A stretch of 64,000 nt of DNA from Timema cristinae (Eukaryota; Arthropoda; Insecta; Phasmatodea; Timematidae), in the NCBI GenBank assembly GCA_039000515.1, contig JBCFYV010011135.1:5999209-6063208 (forward strand), read 5' to 3'. This document shows, in pieces, positions 10,923 to 23,189 of this stretch. A program made the position numbers and the translations under genes. Position 1 is the first letter of the stretch. Every line of letters starts with the position of its first letter. The notes beneath the pieces are model-generated. The model saw only the letters and a list, made by a program, of their open reading frames with translations, had not been told where the DNA came from and ran no database searches.

Positions 10923-11590
10923 AGAGTTTAATCGTAAAAAACGGACAGTAGCTATCATGGAACCTCACCCTACTTTGACCTTTAGCTCTGATCTGGGTTT
11001 TCTTCGTGACGTCATCACGGCATGTGATGTCGCAACCGTCATTGAATTATTTTGTTTTGGATTTTCCCGGTGACGTAATGGTCATTGACTTAGGTGAGTT
11101 GGCAAACATGTTCAATCCTGGTAAGTGTGTCCCATTTGATTTTTAATGTGTGCTCATTTGATTTGTATGTGTGTCCCTATGGTTTTTTTATGCATGCCTC
11201 ATTGTATCGAGTGCCTGGGAAGGATTAGGGAAGGTGTGAGTTATTTGGTCATGTTTTCTTTATTGGTGGGGAGCCTAAAGGCCTCCCTTGACGGTGGTCA
11301 TGAGAATAAAGCATTCATTCGGTCGATACTTCACCTCCCATGCAATGTCGCCAATCCTGTATATCGCTATTGGGGGTGGACGCATGGATAGGCGTGCTCT
11401 CTCAACGTCCAACATAAAATGGTTGCTACTGGCCTGGTCACCCTTTCACAAGCCTCTGAATCTATTTTGGTGTCGAGTTATGTCGCAACCCTTATATCCG
11501 GTGCCAATTCGGCGGCTTGACTAGTCGGGACAAGATTGGGTGATGACTCATACCTGGTGGTAGTTTGGCGGGTAGACAAGTCTAGAAAGG
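10923..11590 (+). repeat. Left terminal inverted repeat of the Polinton
   Basis: Landmarks that recur inverted at 23190-24070: gtgacgtcatcacggcatgtg (near 11008), ttaatgtgtgctcat, cccttgacggtggtcatgag (near 11287), catgcaatgtcgccaat, and the block gttatgtcgcaaccc with cctctgaatctattttgg. Identity is clearly well below 90 percent, so the element is old. The short frames at 11146-11524 are inside this repeat and have no family match. Confidence 0.82.
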
Positions 11591-12195
11591 AATATATCAT
11601 GACATGTCAAGACAGTAATATACCAATGGAGATTTATATCATACGCGTGGACGTTATCTTTATAAATATATTCTGAAATTAGATCAGCAATTTATTTTCA
11701 AATGAATATCTATGCAACTTTCATTCGTGAATGTTTGAAGATGGACCACTTTAATCAAGTCTACCGGGATATGATGTGATTTATAGATATCTGAGGTAAT
11801 ATTTTTCAATACTCATATAAAAACAACATTGTTTAAGAATAATAGTTATCTAAATATTATGCTTAATTAATAATATTTTTTTTGTTTCAATTGATGAAAT
11901 TGCTAGTGATATCTAATATGTGTTTGGCCTTAGCGCTATATCCTGCAAATATATAGAGATTGTCGTATTACCGCTGCCCGTGTAAAGATTCAGCTGAAGA
12001 TCCCAAATTTCTCCTAAGCATAGGATGGAAATGGGGTTTGCACAACTCTAGTTGAAATGGAAGCTTGGAATGCCTCTGATTAAAAAGGTAAGCCGTTGAA
12101 CATATCGTCATTAGAGATTAAAACCACTGTAAATTGAAAATGTATGACATTTTTATTAGGCTAACTCGTTCAGATAATAGGGTGGAGCATTGTCT

Positions 12196-12290
12196 GACAC
12201 CATGGTCTAGTTGGCAGCCTGCATGTCTGCTGATCCAGATGTCCCGGATTTGAGTCCCGACATGACAGGAGTATTATTGTGGAGATATGT
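12196..12290 (+). mobile_element. tRNA-like SINE head, fragment
   Basis: The stretch has an A box-like TGGTCTAGTTGG near 12204 and a B box-like GGATTTGAGTCCCG near 12247, about 43 bases apart, as in RNA polymerase III promoters of tRNA-derived SINEs. A related unit is at 54206-54300. It does not fold as a proper tRNA by eye and is not called a tRNA gene. Confidence 0.6.
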
Positions 12291-13276
12291 TTGCACCTTA
12301 ATGTGTTGTTTCTCAGTTGCGGTTCTTGTTCATTATTAATCCGCATATATATTAAAATAATATAATACATAGTTATCTTTGTTTCAGGTGCTTGAGACTA
12401 TCATAGGATGTTCTATATACCATAGACTACAACCATGCAAAAGTAAGTGTTGGCCACACCACCCATTTTACTTGTGCCTCAAACTTTAATCGGGAAATTT
12501 TTTTCACGTTAGGATAATATTGACGCTCTCATGGATGAGAATATTCTTACTCTCTCATATTAATGAATATTTTCAACATCGATAATAGGATAACAATTTT
12601 TACAGCTTTCTCAAAACTAAAAAAAACAACAATTATGTCTGTCTATTGGTCCCTGGGCTTGTATCGGAAACAAGTTGATGGATTTTGTTCCAATTCGTTT
12701 ACATTTCTGGACTTATTTTGGAATTGGATCCTCTTAGATTAGAGTAAGTTTACTGATAATGTTTCTACTGTTAATATTTCTAAAATGGATATAATGATTT
12801 TGTTTAAAATTGATTCCTAGGAAGTCTCAAGCCAAAAAAATAATATTATATAGCTTTAAAAAATGAGTTAAAGAGTTGTTTATTCATAATAGATTTTTGA
12901 AGATAGGACATTTTTTAACCTGATAAATATTTTTTTTGTATAATTAGTTTGAGAGTTGTTTAATTTTCAGTGATTATTGAGGTTAATATAAGAATATTTT
13001 TAAAATATTTTCCTAAATTGATATCAAAGTGATAAATTATAATGTTGTTGACTGTAATAAATTTAATGGTAACTTACTTATGAAATACTTGAGTTAAAAT
13101 TAAATATTTGATTTACTTGATAGTTAAGAATATATTTTAATTTTTCATATATAAATAGATGGCGTTGTTTACTGAAAAAATTAATTTATTATTTAATTCT
13201 CGGCTATAAATGAAAGGTTGTACGATTGTGTCACACCAATTATTTAATACTATATTTTAATTCAACAAAAAATTGA

Positions 13277-13772
13277 GTGTCTAAAAAAGTTAACTCATTG
13301 CTCTTTACTTTGTGTAAATTTTCAATTCTAAGTACATGCGGCGAAATAATAAAAAAAAAGTGTTCAAGTTTTCTTTTTAATTTCAATATTTCAACTCTTA
13401 TGTTACATTTGAGCTTAAGGCCGGCAACTGTGGCGTTGACCCGATCCAGCCGGTTAGAGCTAAGCTCACATCCTTAAGAAAAATCGACGGAGTTGAGGCT
13501 CCACCACCTGGTGACGGTGAAAGATGTGGATTAGGGTCTTCACCAGTTTGAGTCTCATCAACTCCCCTAAATATAAATTCGTTGGTGCCCGGACCTTCAA
13601 TGGCACCCTAGCCCTCTTCCTCCAGACTAATGTCTTGGCAGATCAGGCAGGTGGAGGTTTGACTCAAGGTATCTTCATTCATTACGTCGAGGAGAGAATA
13701 AAACAAATGAGGCCTTTCTTTTATACTGGTACCGTTCATTTTTGTGCACAGAAAGCAATATTGACCCATTAA
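13277..13772 (+). other. Unassigned open stretch inside the Polinton
   Basis: An 82-codon frame at 13524-13772 includes SPKYKFVGARTF and NVLADQAG. These weakly recall the calcium loop and the following D-A-C block of parvovirus-type phospholipase A2 domains (KY.GPGT, N.LD.AC), but the HD active-site pair is not present. I regard it as unassigned; the region upstream (13400-13520) is GC-richer and may be decayed coding sequence. Confidence 0.2.
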
Positions 13773-14319
13773 GTTGGCTTTAGGAGCAAATTAGTGTTTT
13801 GCTCTAATGGCTGTAAGACCAAGGTGTCAGTACCAAAGATCATGTATAATTATTGTTGAACAGCACGGACCCGACGTTCAATCTTGTATACGTCTCGTTT
13901 AGGTGGGTGGATCAGTTGGACGTGTGATCCGTGCTAGTTAACGTAAGCCGCGTTTTGCAATGTAATAGTTTGTTCTTGAGTACAGCACCACTATACGTTT
14001 AACTTAGCCAGTTTGGGGAGCTTGCGGGAAGTGGTGGGTGTTATTGTGACAAACTCTCAAATGTAAGCACATACAGTAGAAAAATCAAATGAATCATTAC
14101 GATTCTAATTATTGACGACATATATTGCCATGCCATGCATTGGCCGTCACCAAGGTTGTGTGTGACAATAAAAGAGAACAAATATGCATGGCCATGAATA
14201 CCTATAAGCACATAAAATATGGGCACAATATTAAAAAATATAAAGCAGAAGATTTATGCCATGATGCCCGTATGAATCATTTGAAATTTGGTGAACTGAA
14301 ACCATTTCAAATATAGCTC

Positions 14320-15180
14320 TCTGAATACAAAATCACGGTGTTCTGGGAACGTTGGAGGAGGCAAGTCCTCTATTAGGAGCCTAGTCCTCCCAAACATTCA
14401 TTTAAGGGATAGTTGGATTTATATTTTCACGACCATAAGCACAATTTTTTGATGTCATAACATCCTTGACAGCAGAATTTAAGAGCTCATACTTTTTCCG
14501 TGATTGCCACGTGCTGTTTAGTAATAAAAACGAATATCAATGCGAATCCACGTGCAAAATTGGCGACGCAAAAGCGATCTGCAGTGGAGGATCTGTAGCC
14601 TGTAAAGACTTTGGGCTTTGGTTCAAACAACCAAACTTGTTTTGATGACCATAAACGTTTCTTTTTTTAGAGATCACGTGTTATTCTGTGATGTAAAAAA
14701 TGTTTGTGAGGTCTGTGGGAATTTTTTCATTTTGGAATGAGCAGAATATTCACACTGTAACATTAGCCGCTAGCTAATGTTACAATACTGGAAACTGCAA
14801 ACTTACCCAATTCTACGAAGACGTCCGCGGCCATGCTCATGTAAACACCGCGAGCCACTTGTCACACACCTGGTCATCACGACCTTCCTTGTAAGACTGA
14901 GGCGCGCCAACTGGGATACGTCACGCCGATTCTGCTTGCCCAAAGACCATAAGAAGAAAAGAAGTAACACTCCACCAAGTTTACGAGCGGGCTCCTACTA
15001 GCTCCGTGAGGCTCCTAGAACCTTCTCCACCCTGTCTACGTTCTTTGGTCCCCCCCCCCCCCACCATGTCCTGCAAGCTGTGTTTTAGTGCGTATAAAAG
15101 ATCGACCATGTGAATTGTGAGCCACTCTTGGGCTGGCTGTGAAGGTCGCTTGAATAGGCGATAGCGACGAAAATTACAAT
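14320..15180 (+). other. GC-richer unassigned stretch with a TATA box
   Basis: Base composition is less AT-rich than the surroundings and may represent decayed Polinton coding DNA, but no frame longer than 75 codons and no motif was recognised. A good TATA box, TATAAAAG, lies at 15093-15100, preceded by a C-run at about 15052-15061. No start codon with a meaningful frame follows within 150 bases. Confidence 0.3.
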
Positions 15181-15727
15181 GTAAGCTAAATTCCTTTTGG
15201 GTTAAATGTCTGACTTTTCTAAATTCTTTTTAGGCGCTTCAAATATTTTTACTTAGTAAATATCCAAAAAGTTTTAAACTTGCTTTTATTGACATTTCAA
15301 GCTATGTCTACGTATAAACTAAAACTTTACTCTTATCTGAACGCATAACATATCTGGACTTGAGACTTTTGCTAACTATTGGAATATTTTTGTGAAAGGT
15401 TTACGATTTTTACCATCGTAATAATATTAAAGATAAATGGGTTGAGATGCCTAACCCTTTGGACTTTATATTTTTGGCGTAACAGATTTAAATTGTGTAT
15501 AAGTATAGTTACTGGTTGCCTATTTTTATCTCTATTTATCATGTTAGGTTTAGCGCTTTAATTTTAAATGGACTCGTTCCTAAAAAAAACCTTGCTCTGA
15601 TTAATTGTTCGTCAGAGATAGGTGAATTTGGCATTAGACTATGTTGTCTTATAATATATGTAGATCTCAATTTATTTTTCTCTGGGCTGAATCACTTTTT
15701 CTTAGATTAATAGATATTGACTGTAAA

Positions 15728-15729
<2 letters not shown>

Positions 15730-15769
<40 letters not shown>
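15730..15769. repeat. (TA)n microsatellite
   Basis: About 20 uninterrupted TA units; a second such tract is at 34313-34354. Confidence 0.95.
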
Positions 15770-15772
<3 letters not shown>

Positions 15773-16694
15773 AGAATATATATAATATATATAAACGGAA
15801 AGGGAAAAACTTTATAAGTTATGTCATTGTATACATCACCTGTAGATTTTAACTTAATAAAATTTTCTAGGTTTTATGTAAATTAATTCTGGGTGTTTAG
15901 GGTAAGTGTATATCATATGGATGTTCGCCATCCGACATGAATTCCGCTTCAGCGCGTGTATGTTGATGGGAAGTTTCCATAGAACCAGTCATGATGATAA
16001 AGAGGTTGTTGGTCAATTAAATACAAAGTTGTTGTCTAATATCAACCTCAGCTCACACAAATAGCTAGGTTTAATTGTATATTTTTCTCCATTCTTACGG
16101 GGCTGGTAAAAATAATGTGTATAATGTATTATGACTAGGTGTTAGTAATTGTTGAAGTTAACGTTTAATTCCTAGGTTGAGATTATAATAGGGTATTAGT
16201 TTTCATGCCTAATTGTTATTTCTTGTAGCGAGCGATGAGGGTTGCTCTTAAAGCTGGCGCTAGTGGTATGAAGTCGCCAAAGGAAAATATTGTAAAGAAG
16301 TTGCATATAGGATGATTGTTAATATACTTGTATCCATTGTTGCTGACTCCTTTTTTGGGAAATTATAATAAATTACTGTTGATGGTGATATTCGTTCCTT
16401 CTTTCTATATAAGTATCATCCTTCGGTAATTTTAAGTTGAGTTAGTTCATGTGAGGTAATCACAAATATGGTATAACGTCTGGGCTGTGTTTATCGGCCG
16501 TTGGGGACGGCCGTGAGAACTTGCCCCCTTCTATCTCAAATTGCGTGTGCTGGGTGTTATCTAGCTTACCCAGCGGGTATAACAAGTTCACTCACCCATC
16601 CCACTCTATCGATTGTTATTGTATTTTTTTCTTATTTTCCTTTTGAAGTGTTTGAACCCTCTCTTTTGGATGGTAGATCCTAATTATGGTTCAA
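15770..16694. other. AT-rich interior of the Polinton, nothing recognised
   Basis: Between the TA tract and the first polymerase remnant I recognise no frame or motif. The N-terminal region of the polymerase would be expected here but cannot be read. Confidence 0.35.
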
Positions 16695-18115
16695 CACAGG
16701 TGTTTTGAGACATCCTGTAAAGTTTGTGAGACACATCTTCCTTTTGGTCATTTCTTCTACATGAAGCAGGCCCAGTCCAAGACGTCACTGGGGAAAGAGC
16801 AGTTTCTTCTGTGTGTTCTATGATATTAAATGCAGACAAGAAACCCTACTTCAAGGTGCGGCCAGTACGTACTTGTGAGAAACTAATCTTCTATGTGTAG
16901 TGCAGATGTGTTGCAAGGACTGACTTCATATTGATGGAAATTACCATTATTGAACCGAATGTTTGGGCGATAGGACTCCCATATTCGAGTGTGATGCCAC
17001 AATGGCCCAATTTTTAGTATTTCTCGAGCAATTAAAACAATAACATATAAGGACATCATGCTCCTAGCCCAAAATGCCAATGTCTATGATGGAAATTTAA
17101 TTTTAAAATTCATGACGGAGGTAAAATAAATGGACTTCAGAGCTCATAATTAACGGTGGGAAAATCATGTCCATTCGTTATGGCCTACTCCACTTTATTG
17201 ACTCTCTGAACTTCCTCCCGATAGCGTTGTTCAAGATGCTAAAGACATTCGGCTTGGACGAGTCCTTGATCGAGAAATATTGCCCCCATTTTTTCAATAA
17301 AAAGAAAACGTGAGGTATAGGTGTCATTTGCTACCAAAGGAGGACTACGTTATCGGTGAGATGTCAGTTGAGGGAAAGGAGCACTTTGAGAAGTGGTATG
17401 ACGCGCTGGTCAAATAAAATCATTTATTTGATTTTATCCTTGAGTTGGAACTGAATTGCGTAAAAGATGTAGAGATCTCACGGAAGGCCTGCCTAAAGTT
17501 TAGAAACATGCTCATGGAAAAATCCAATGTTGATCCTTTCAGAGATTCTTGTACAGTCACATGACCAGCCATGTTGGTTTATTGCCAATGTCACCTTAAG
17601 GAAGAAACCCTCAGTATCATCTCTAACAGTGGCTACTGGTGTGCAGACCAACAGTTGTATGTCACTGTACAGTGGCTAAAATGGGAAGACCATCAATGCC
17701 AGGTCTCTGTTCTTCATGTGGGCGACGGTCATGAAGAATATGTTTTAGGGTGACGTGTAGACCACATTGTTAAAGCTGGAGATACCCCCACCGCCTTCCA
17801 GTTTTGGTGCTGCTATTGGAAAGGGTGCACTCTCTAGCCTGACAGGACCAATCCTATCAAAATCAGCCCACACGAGACAGTTTAAACGTGCTTTGAAGCG
17901 ACCATGGCCAGCGTGGAAAAATTTAAGAATGCCAGATACACGGTGGTAGAACTGTGGGAGTCTATGTTTAATGCGATGATACATACTTTCAAGGACTTGA
18001 AACAATTTGTATTCCAGCACAGGATGTGCAGCAGGGAGCCCCTCAGTCCCCGGGACGTATTGCTTGGCGGGCGTATAAATTGTATTTATCTCCTTCACGA
18101 AGCAGACAATTGTAG
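16695..18115 (+). pseudogene. Protein-primed family B DNA polymerase remnant (Polinton pPolB)
   Basis: The enzyme replicates Maverick/Polinton and adintovirus DNA from a protein primer. Remnants in order: a Cys-rich block (CKVCET, then LPFGHFFYM) at about 16700-16760; an Exo I-like FYDIKC near 16818, where the usual D-x-E is D-x-K; an Exo II-like block NANVYDG near 17070; DSLNFLP near 17200; KWYDALV and ELNCVKDVEI around 17400-17475; the FQFWCCYWKGC block near 17800; VVELWES near 17945; and PRDVLLGGR near 18050. At least four frame changes and several stops separate them. The sequence stops at the point where the palm domain should start, so the polymerisation motifs are missing. Family order is clear; function is impossible. 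Confidence 0.82.
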
Positions 18116-18304
18116 CACCTCTTGTAACTACCTTTACTTGTATGTCAGTGTGAGAAATAACAGTCAAGGAGTTAACAGAATAACAGTATATATTTAATTT
18201 GTAATAAGATAAATGGATGATACACAATACAAATTACAAACGCAGTAATATCGCTTAGAGCGAGTTAAGTTGAAGACTTTGTAGTCAAATATAACATTCC
18301 ATAA

Positions 18305-18560
18305 GATACCAAAATGACTAGAATGTTACAAGTAAGATACTTTAATTTAAACACAATTGTTCCATTGATATGAAAATATACTAGAGTTTATAGTGAGATA
18401 CTTTAATATAAACATATAATTCCATTAATATGAAAATAGACTAAAGACTTACTATTCCATTAATATGAAAATAGACTAGAGTTTAAAGTGAAAGACCTTA
18501 ATGTCAGCATATTACTCCATTAATATGATAATAGATAGAGATTAATGTGTGAAACTTTAA
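18305..18560. repeat. Degenerate AT-rich tandem repeat, 4 units
   Basis: Units of about 60-70 bp share ttccattaatatgaaaatag followed by actagagttta and a gagatactttaatat block. Units diverge by substitutions and small indels. Confidence 0.65.
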
Positions 18561-19119
18561 CATTGAATAAGGCGTCCCCATAAATATACACTAGTTCATC
18601 AACTGCCTAATACCAAAATAAATGGGAAGGCGCCGTAAATATACGAAGTTCCCTAGACAACCAAAAGAAAAGGATATTAAAATGCACAAAGACAATACAA
18701 TACTAAAATTCATATATATTTCCCAGAGCACTCTAAGGAAAAGACAATAATATCAATCGAGCCCGCCCATAATGGTGTAAATACCCCGGGCACAGTAATG
18801 ACAAGGATCCCCAGCTTATATAATAAATTTATAGTAAAGTTTGACCACCTTCTGTGCTAATGCTCTGTCTAATGACGTAAAAGAGCAGCTTGAAATAAAG
18901 TACAACATCGAGAAAAATGTCTTACTACCACTAATAAGTTAGCACGCATAAGACATTAAATAGAGTCAGTTTCAAATTAAGTACCCCGTCTAGCAATGTA
19001 TCCCATAGAGATAGACTCTTACAAAAACCGCACAAATATGCAATGGCGATCTTTATATTTCACCAGTTAAGGCAGCCAAGTTAACCATAGTTTCATACAA
19101 CAAGTGAATGCTCTTCATA

Positions 19120-19120
<1 letters not shown>
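18561..19120. other. Polinton interior, nothing recognised
   Basis: No long frame, motif or repeat was recognised. Confidence 0.35.
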
Positions 19121-19166
<46 letters not shown>

Positions 19167-19282
19167 GCACCCGTTCGGTTTATACGCACTTACGCTAATG
19201 TGTAATGGTAGGGTGATTGTGAGATGAAATGAAGGACCTACAGTTTAACGTGGAATCCGAACCACGTTGGAGGCCTGGCATT
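19121..19282 (-). mobile_element. Partial SINE (3' half), with (TTA)n tail
   Basis: A long (TTA)n tract at 19121-19166 is the SINE tail on the minus strand. It is followed by the conserved cgaacggg...gcgtata body up to a block matching aatgccaggcctcca in the other copies. The 5' half, including the tRNA head, is missing. A small deletion removes the gcgtcttacta part of the usual tail block. Confidence 0.85.
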
Positions 19283-19847
19283 ATATGAAATATATAAAAT
19301 GCCGTCAAAGCCAACATGTACCGTGGAGAGACTAACCCGGCACAAAATACATGTCTTACTCACCCTATTCAACGGACCGGCTGGATTCTCGTACAACGAC
19401 AATGATCACGCCACATCAACAACACATCAACAAACATCGAACTCTGTGTGAGAAAGTGACAGTTAACGCGCTCTAGTGCTTTTGTGAACTGATACATCTA
19501 TCAAAAGCGCTCGTGCGCGAAAAGACTGTTAGAAGAAAGGCTCTCTGTCTCCCGCGGCCCGAAGTGACTCCCACCCCCCTTGACTGTGTGTCCGTCCAAC
19601 CAGCGCTATGCACACACGCTTGGGCAGATATAGACTTCATGATTGGATTATAGTGACCGCATTATGATGTAATTCTCTCCTTCCCTTGTTTCCTCCACTG
19701 AGTAAGATCAGATATAAGCTTATGTTTTGCTAAGGAAGTCACTCTTTGGTGCCTGAAAGACGTTAGGCTCACATGGGCGATATGTAGGGCCCTAGGACTA
19801 ATAGAACGTAAGTCTGCCTAGGATGGCAGGAAATTAATCTTAGACCA
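19283..19847. other. Unassigned stretch inside the Polinton
   Basis: Balanced composition around 19360-19700 with no frame above 60 codons. It could be another small insertion. I see no terminal repeats. Confidence 0.3.
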
Positions 19848-20197
19848 CGTTATTATAATATTCAGGTTAGGGTTGTAATCTTGGTGCAGTTATGCCATAA
19901 TATTATAATATTCAGGTTAGGGTTGTAATCTTGGTGCTGATATGCCATATTATTTTAATATTCAGGTTAGGGTTGTAATCTTGGTGCAGATATGCCAAAT
20001 TATTATATTATTCAGGTTAGGGTTGTAATCTTGGTGCAGATATGCCATGTTATTATAATATTCAGGTTAGGGTTGTAATCTTGGTGCAGATATGCCATGT
20101 TATTATATTATTCAGGTTAGGGTTGTAATCTTGGTGCTGATGTGCCAACTTATTGTAATATTCAGGTTAGGGTTGTATTCTTGGTGCAAAGGCCAGG
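19848..20197. repeat. 50-bp tandem repeat, 7 units
   Basis: The block ttcaggttagggttgtaatc starts at 19861, 19911, 19961, 20011, 20061, 20111 and 20161, an exact 50-bp period. Units differ by only a few substitutions, mainly in the AT-rich linker. The 73-codon frame at 20092-20313 starts inside this array and is not taken as a gene. Confidence 0.95.
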
Positions 20198-21784
20198 GAA
20201 ACTATTTGTTAGATGCCATTATTAGTTTGATTGTTTATATGGAAAATACAGTTAGCGATCAGTCAGGTGGCTGTAATTCCTGGTTGTTGTTATTACAATC
20301 TTGCGGGATTTAGTAAATATTGGTTGGTATTTAAGGTTATCTCTCATACAAAATTAATGCTCCTTTTTTATGCTCTCAGTCTAGTAGGACATTTTTGCAT
20401 ATTAGTTTGTTTATAAACGGCAAGTGATAAATTTCAATTATCTTATATCCCTATGTTTCTTTACATGTGGTTTAATGAGGTGTATAAATAAATCTATCAA
20501 AAATAAGAACCTAAGAATATGTTAATGGTTTCAGGCGTTAGCGAGCTAACTGTTGTAAACTGGGTTTTGGGAAATATATCTAACATTGTAATCTTTTGCG
20601 ATAGCTAGCATGAGGTTAAATTTACCTATTGTTGACATTGTAATAATGTATAAACGGGGATGCTGGTCGTTTACTATTCATCGTTTAGCTTGGTCTTAGA
20701 CATTGTTATGTTAGTTGAATAGGAGAAGTGATGAGTCTCCCATGTTTATGAGAGTATTTTTAATATATGGTTCCATGTATATTACCACTTCAATAAATTA
20801 GCCGTTGGGCAATGTTTGTTACCTGCACTTCGTTCTTGTTTATACATAATTTTATTTACTGAATCTTCCTATGGACATAGTTGATACTTCTCAGGTGAGA
20901 CAGGGAATAATTGGGCTTGTAGCGGATATCCAAATAAAACCCCTTGTGGTTATTCTTCATATTAGTAATAGTGGCGACTGGGTGTTGTGGTACTTAGTTA
21001 GGGATTTTGATGGTTCTGCTAACAGACTGTACCCACATACTTGGTACGCTTGAAAAATACCTGAAATATATCCATTTACCAATAATGCAAAGGATTAAAT
21101 AGAAAGGTGGTAAGAGCGCTACTCAAAGCTAGCCGCCTGGTGGTGAGAATTGAAACAAGGTTCACTTATGAACAAAGATTTGGTTCCCCAAACAATTAAA
21201 TATAAATAAATTGTGTTTAAAATTAACCACGTTGAAAACCCAAAGAAACCCCTCCCAATGTTAACACTAAAAGTTTATAAATCCAAACTAATAATTTTGA
21301 AGAGATTCCCCCCATTTTAAGCCGAAATATAATTTTGAATATGATAATTAAATCTAAGATTAATTCGGTGATCTCACCTTAACAAACCAGTGATACAATG
21401 AGTGATGATACAAACGAACCACCACAATATATAGCAAGCAAGCACGTAACCATGACATTCCCACAGAGAGAGGGAAAAAGGAGAGGGGAAATGGAGTGGA
21501 GGAGACAGAACAGCGCTGGGAAGGTTCGCGGACACTATAGGAACTAGTAGAAAGCTGTAGAAGGCGCTGGAACTGCCCAGGTAGCGGAAACAAATACTAG
21601 ACGCGCGAAGTTGCCGTCACTTGTTCTTTCTGGGCGTGGCTTCCCTTATGAGCAGACAGTTGAATCATATCTGCATTTAGTCCGTGGAATTGTATGTTAG
21701 GGAGAGGAGGTCGTGGCACATGTACGGGGCATAAGGTGTGTATTCTCGTTATACTACGTCTTCCTGAAACTTTAATGTTGATAA
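20198..21784. other. Polinton interior, no gene identified
   Basis: Packaging ATPase and capsid genes would be expected between polymerase and protease in some Polintons, but I recognise neither. A 60-codon frame at 20871-21053 is open and has no match I know. GC-richer DNA at 21380-21720 has no motif. Confidence 0.35.
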
Positions 21785-22170
21785 AATACTACGTTACAAG
21801 GGTTCTACGACGGTTTTGCCTATCAACACGGTGAAAACCAGCCTGTGGTTCCATTCTGCATGACCGGGTGTATTCCCTGCTGATCAACAACCCGCAATAA
21901 TAACGTGACCCACCGTGCTTGTCATCAACACGGATCCACACAACAATCCTGGGAGATATTGGGTTTCCATATTTATTGACAATAACAATGTTGGAGAATA
22001 CTTTGACAGTGACGTTTTCCACCTCCTATGAATTCAAGTTTATAATTTATGCACAAAAATGTTTCCCACTGGTCTCATTGCACGGTACAACTTTAAGGCA
22101 TAGCTTCAGTCGCTTGTGGCCATTAATGTCTCATGTACCTTCTCTATTGTACACAGAACATTCCAATAAA
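21785..22170 (+). pseudogene. Adenain-like cysteine protease remnant (Polinton PRO)
   Basis: This family processes capsid proteins in Mavericks, adintoviruses and adenoviruses. Visible blocks: RVYSLLINNPQ near 21870, NTDPHNNPGRYW near 21930, where the family has a histidine before the tryptophan, and GEYFDS near 21990. After that the frame meets a stop, and no clear cysteine block (S..CG) was found. The catalytic histidine position reads tyrosine. It lies about 3.7 kb downstream of the polymerase remnant on the same strand and about 1 kb inside the right inverted repeat. The short alternative frame at 21919-22173 is a shadow. Confidence 0.72.
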
Positions 22171-22322
22171 TAATTTGTTCTCGCCTTACTCTCACCCACT
22201 AATCATACATACAACTTCACCAATATGTTGAGATATTATAACATTTTTTTTAAGAGGCTGGTGTCCTGCCAGCCCTAAAGAGGTTGCGTTCACTCAGTGT
22301 GTGCCCTGTTTTCCCCATCGGC

Positions 22323-22367
22323 TATAAAAGAGCGTCCCAATGGTGTGCCAGCCATAATTACTTCAGT
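22323..22367 (+). promoter_or_regulatory. TATA box and arthropod-type initiator
   Basis: TATAAAAG at 22323-22330 is followed by TCAGT at 22363-22367, the arthropod initiator core, and by an ATG at 22389 (context aatcATGG). TATA to TCAGT spacing is about 40, longer than the usual 30. It precedes the broken frame at 22389-23116. Confidence 0.5.
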
Positions 22368-22388
22368 CGTTGAAGCGAACAATAATCA

Positions 22389-23116
22389 TGGAAGGTAAAA
22401 ATGTTTGTACCCGTAAAGAAAAGCCGATGAAGCACTCGCAGTCCCCAGTATTTCCAACACGTTGTTTCCGTTAGACAAAGTCGATTCCAAACGAGTTATT
22501 GATGATTTTCAAGAAAAACTTTATGTCCATTGTCCAGCTAGAAAAACACGTAAGGAATTGTGCGGTGTCTAACTGTACAGAGTTTCAAGTACTGGTCAAC
22601 TACAAGTAGGTTATATCAACATTTTTCAGCAACACACAGCCTCCTTAGAAGATTAGTCTGACTAATCATGAAATCTCTCTAAGACGCATGTGCGATGACC
22701 GTATGGTCGTTATCAGTGAGAAACAAGACGCCGGACTTAAACGGGCCGCTTATCTAGCACCTAGCTGGGTGCGTCTTTGCTAGGTGTGGGACCCTATAGA
22801 CGTCGCCATCGATCTAAGGAATATGTGGTCAATACTTGTCGCACTTTATTGCAACGATTTGATAGACACACTCGTTGTAGATGTATGCGACACGCTAACA
22901 GAAACCGTGGCTGTCATCAACCTCGAACAGCCTACGGTGGGAACATACATCAGAAACTTGGAGCTAATCAGTGCTACCTACTATATACGTAGAGTCTTTG
23001 GTGTGAACTATTACATGTTGGATTGTGAACTTGAAAACCCTTTAATAACAAATATAAGAAACACTGTAGAAAAACTTATGAACCAATATATCCACCATTC
23101 GTGTAAAACTGAATGA
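22389..23116 (+). pseudogene. Unidentified gene remnant at the right end of the Polinton
   Basis: I do not recognise this gene. After the TATA/initiator and an ATG at 22389 the frame shifts within about 40 bases to one that stays open to a TAA near 22572 and continues, with a further stop and frame change near 22655 and 22775, into the 110-codon frame at 22784-23116. The last part (WDPIDVAIDLRNMW at its start, MNQYIHHSCKTE at its end) is mixed in composition, with no membrane segment or zinc motif. Codon-like composition and the promoter suggest a decayed gene of about 230-240 residues. It ends about 70 bases before the right inverted repeat, so it belongs to the Polinton. Function unknown. 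Confidence 0.45.
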
Positions 23117-23189
23117 TAAACATTATGTATGTCTGTAAAACTTATTTAGTATACAATAAATATATATGTTGCCCCATATAATGGGTATA

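Noticed and set aside
19848..20197. Interstitial telomere
   Set aside because: Each 50-bp unit has just one ggttagggtt word; there is no run of TTAGG units.
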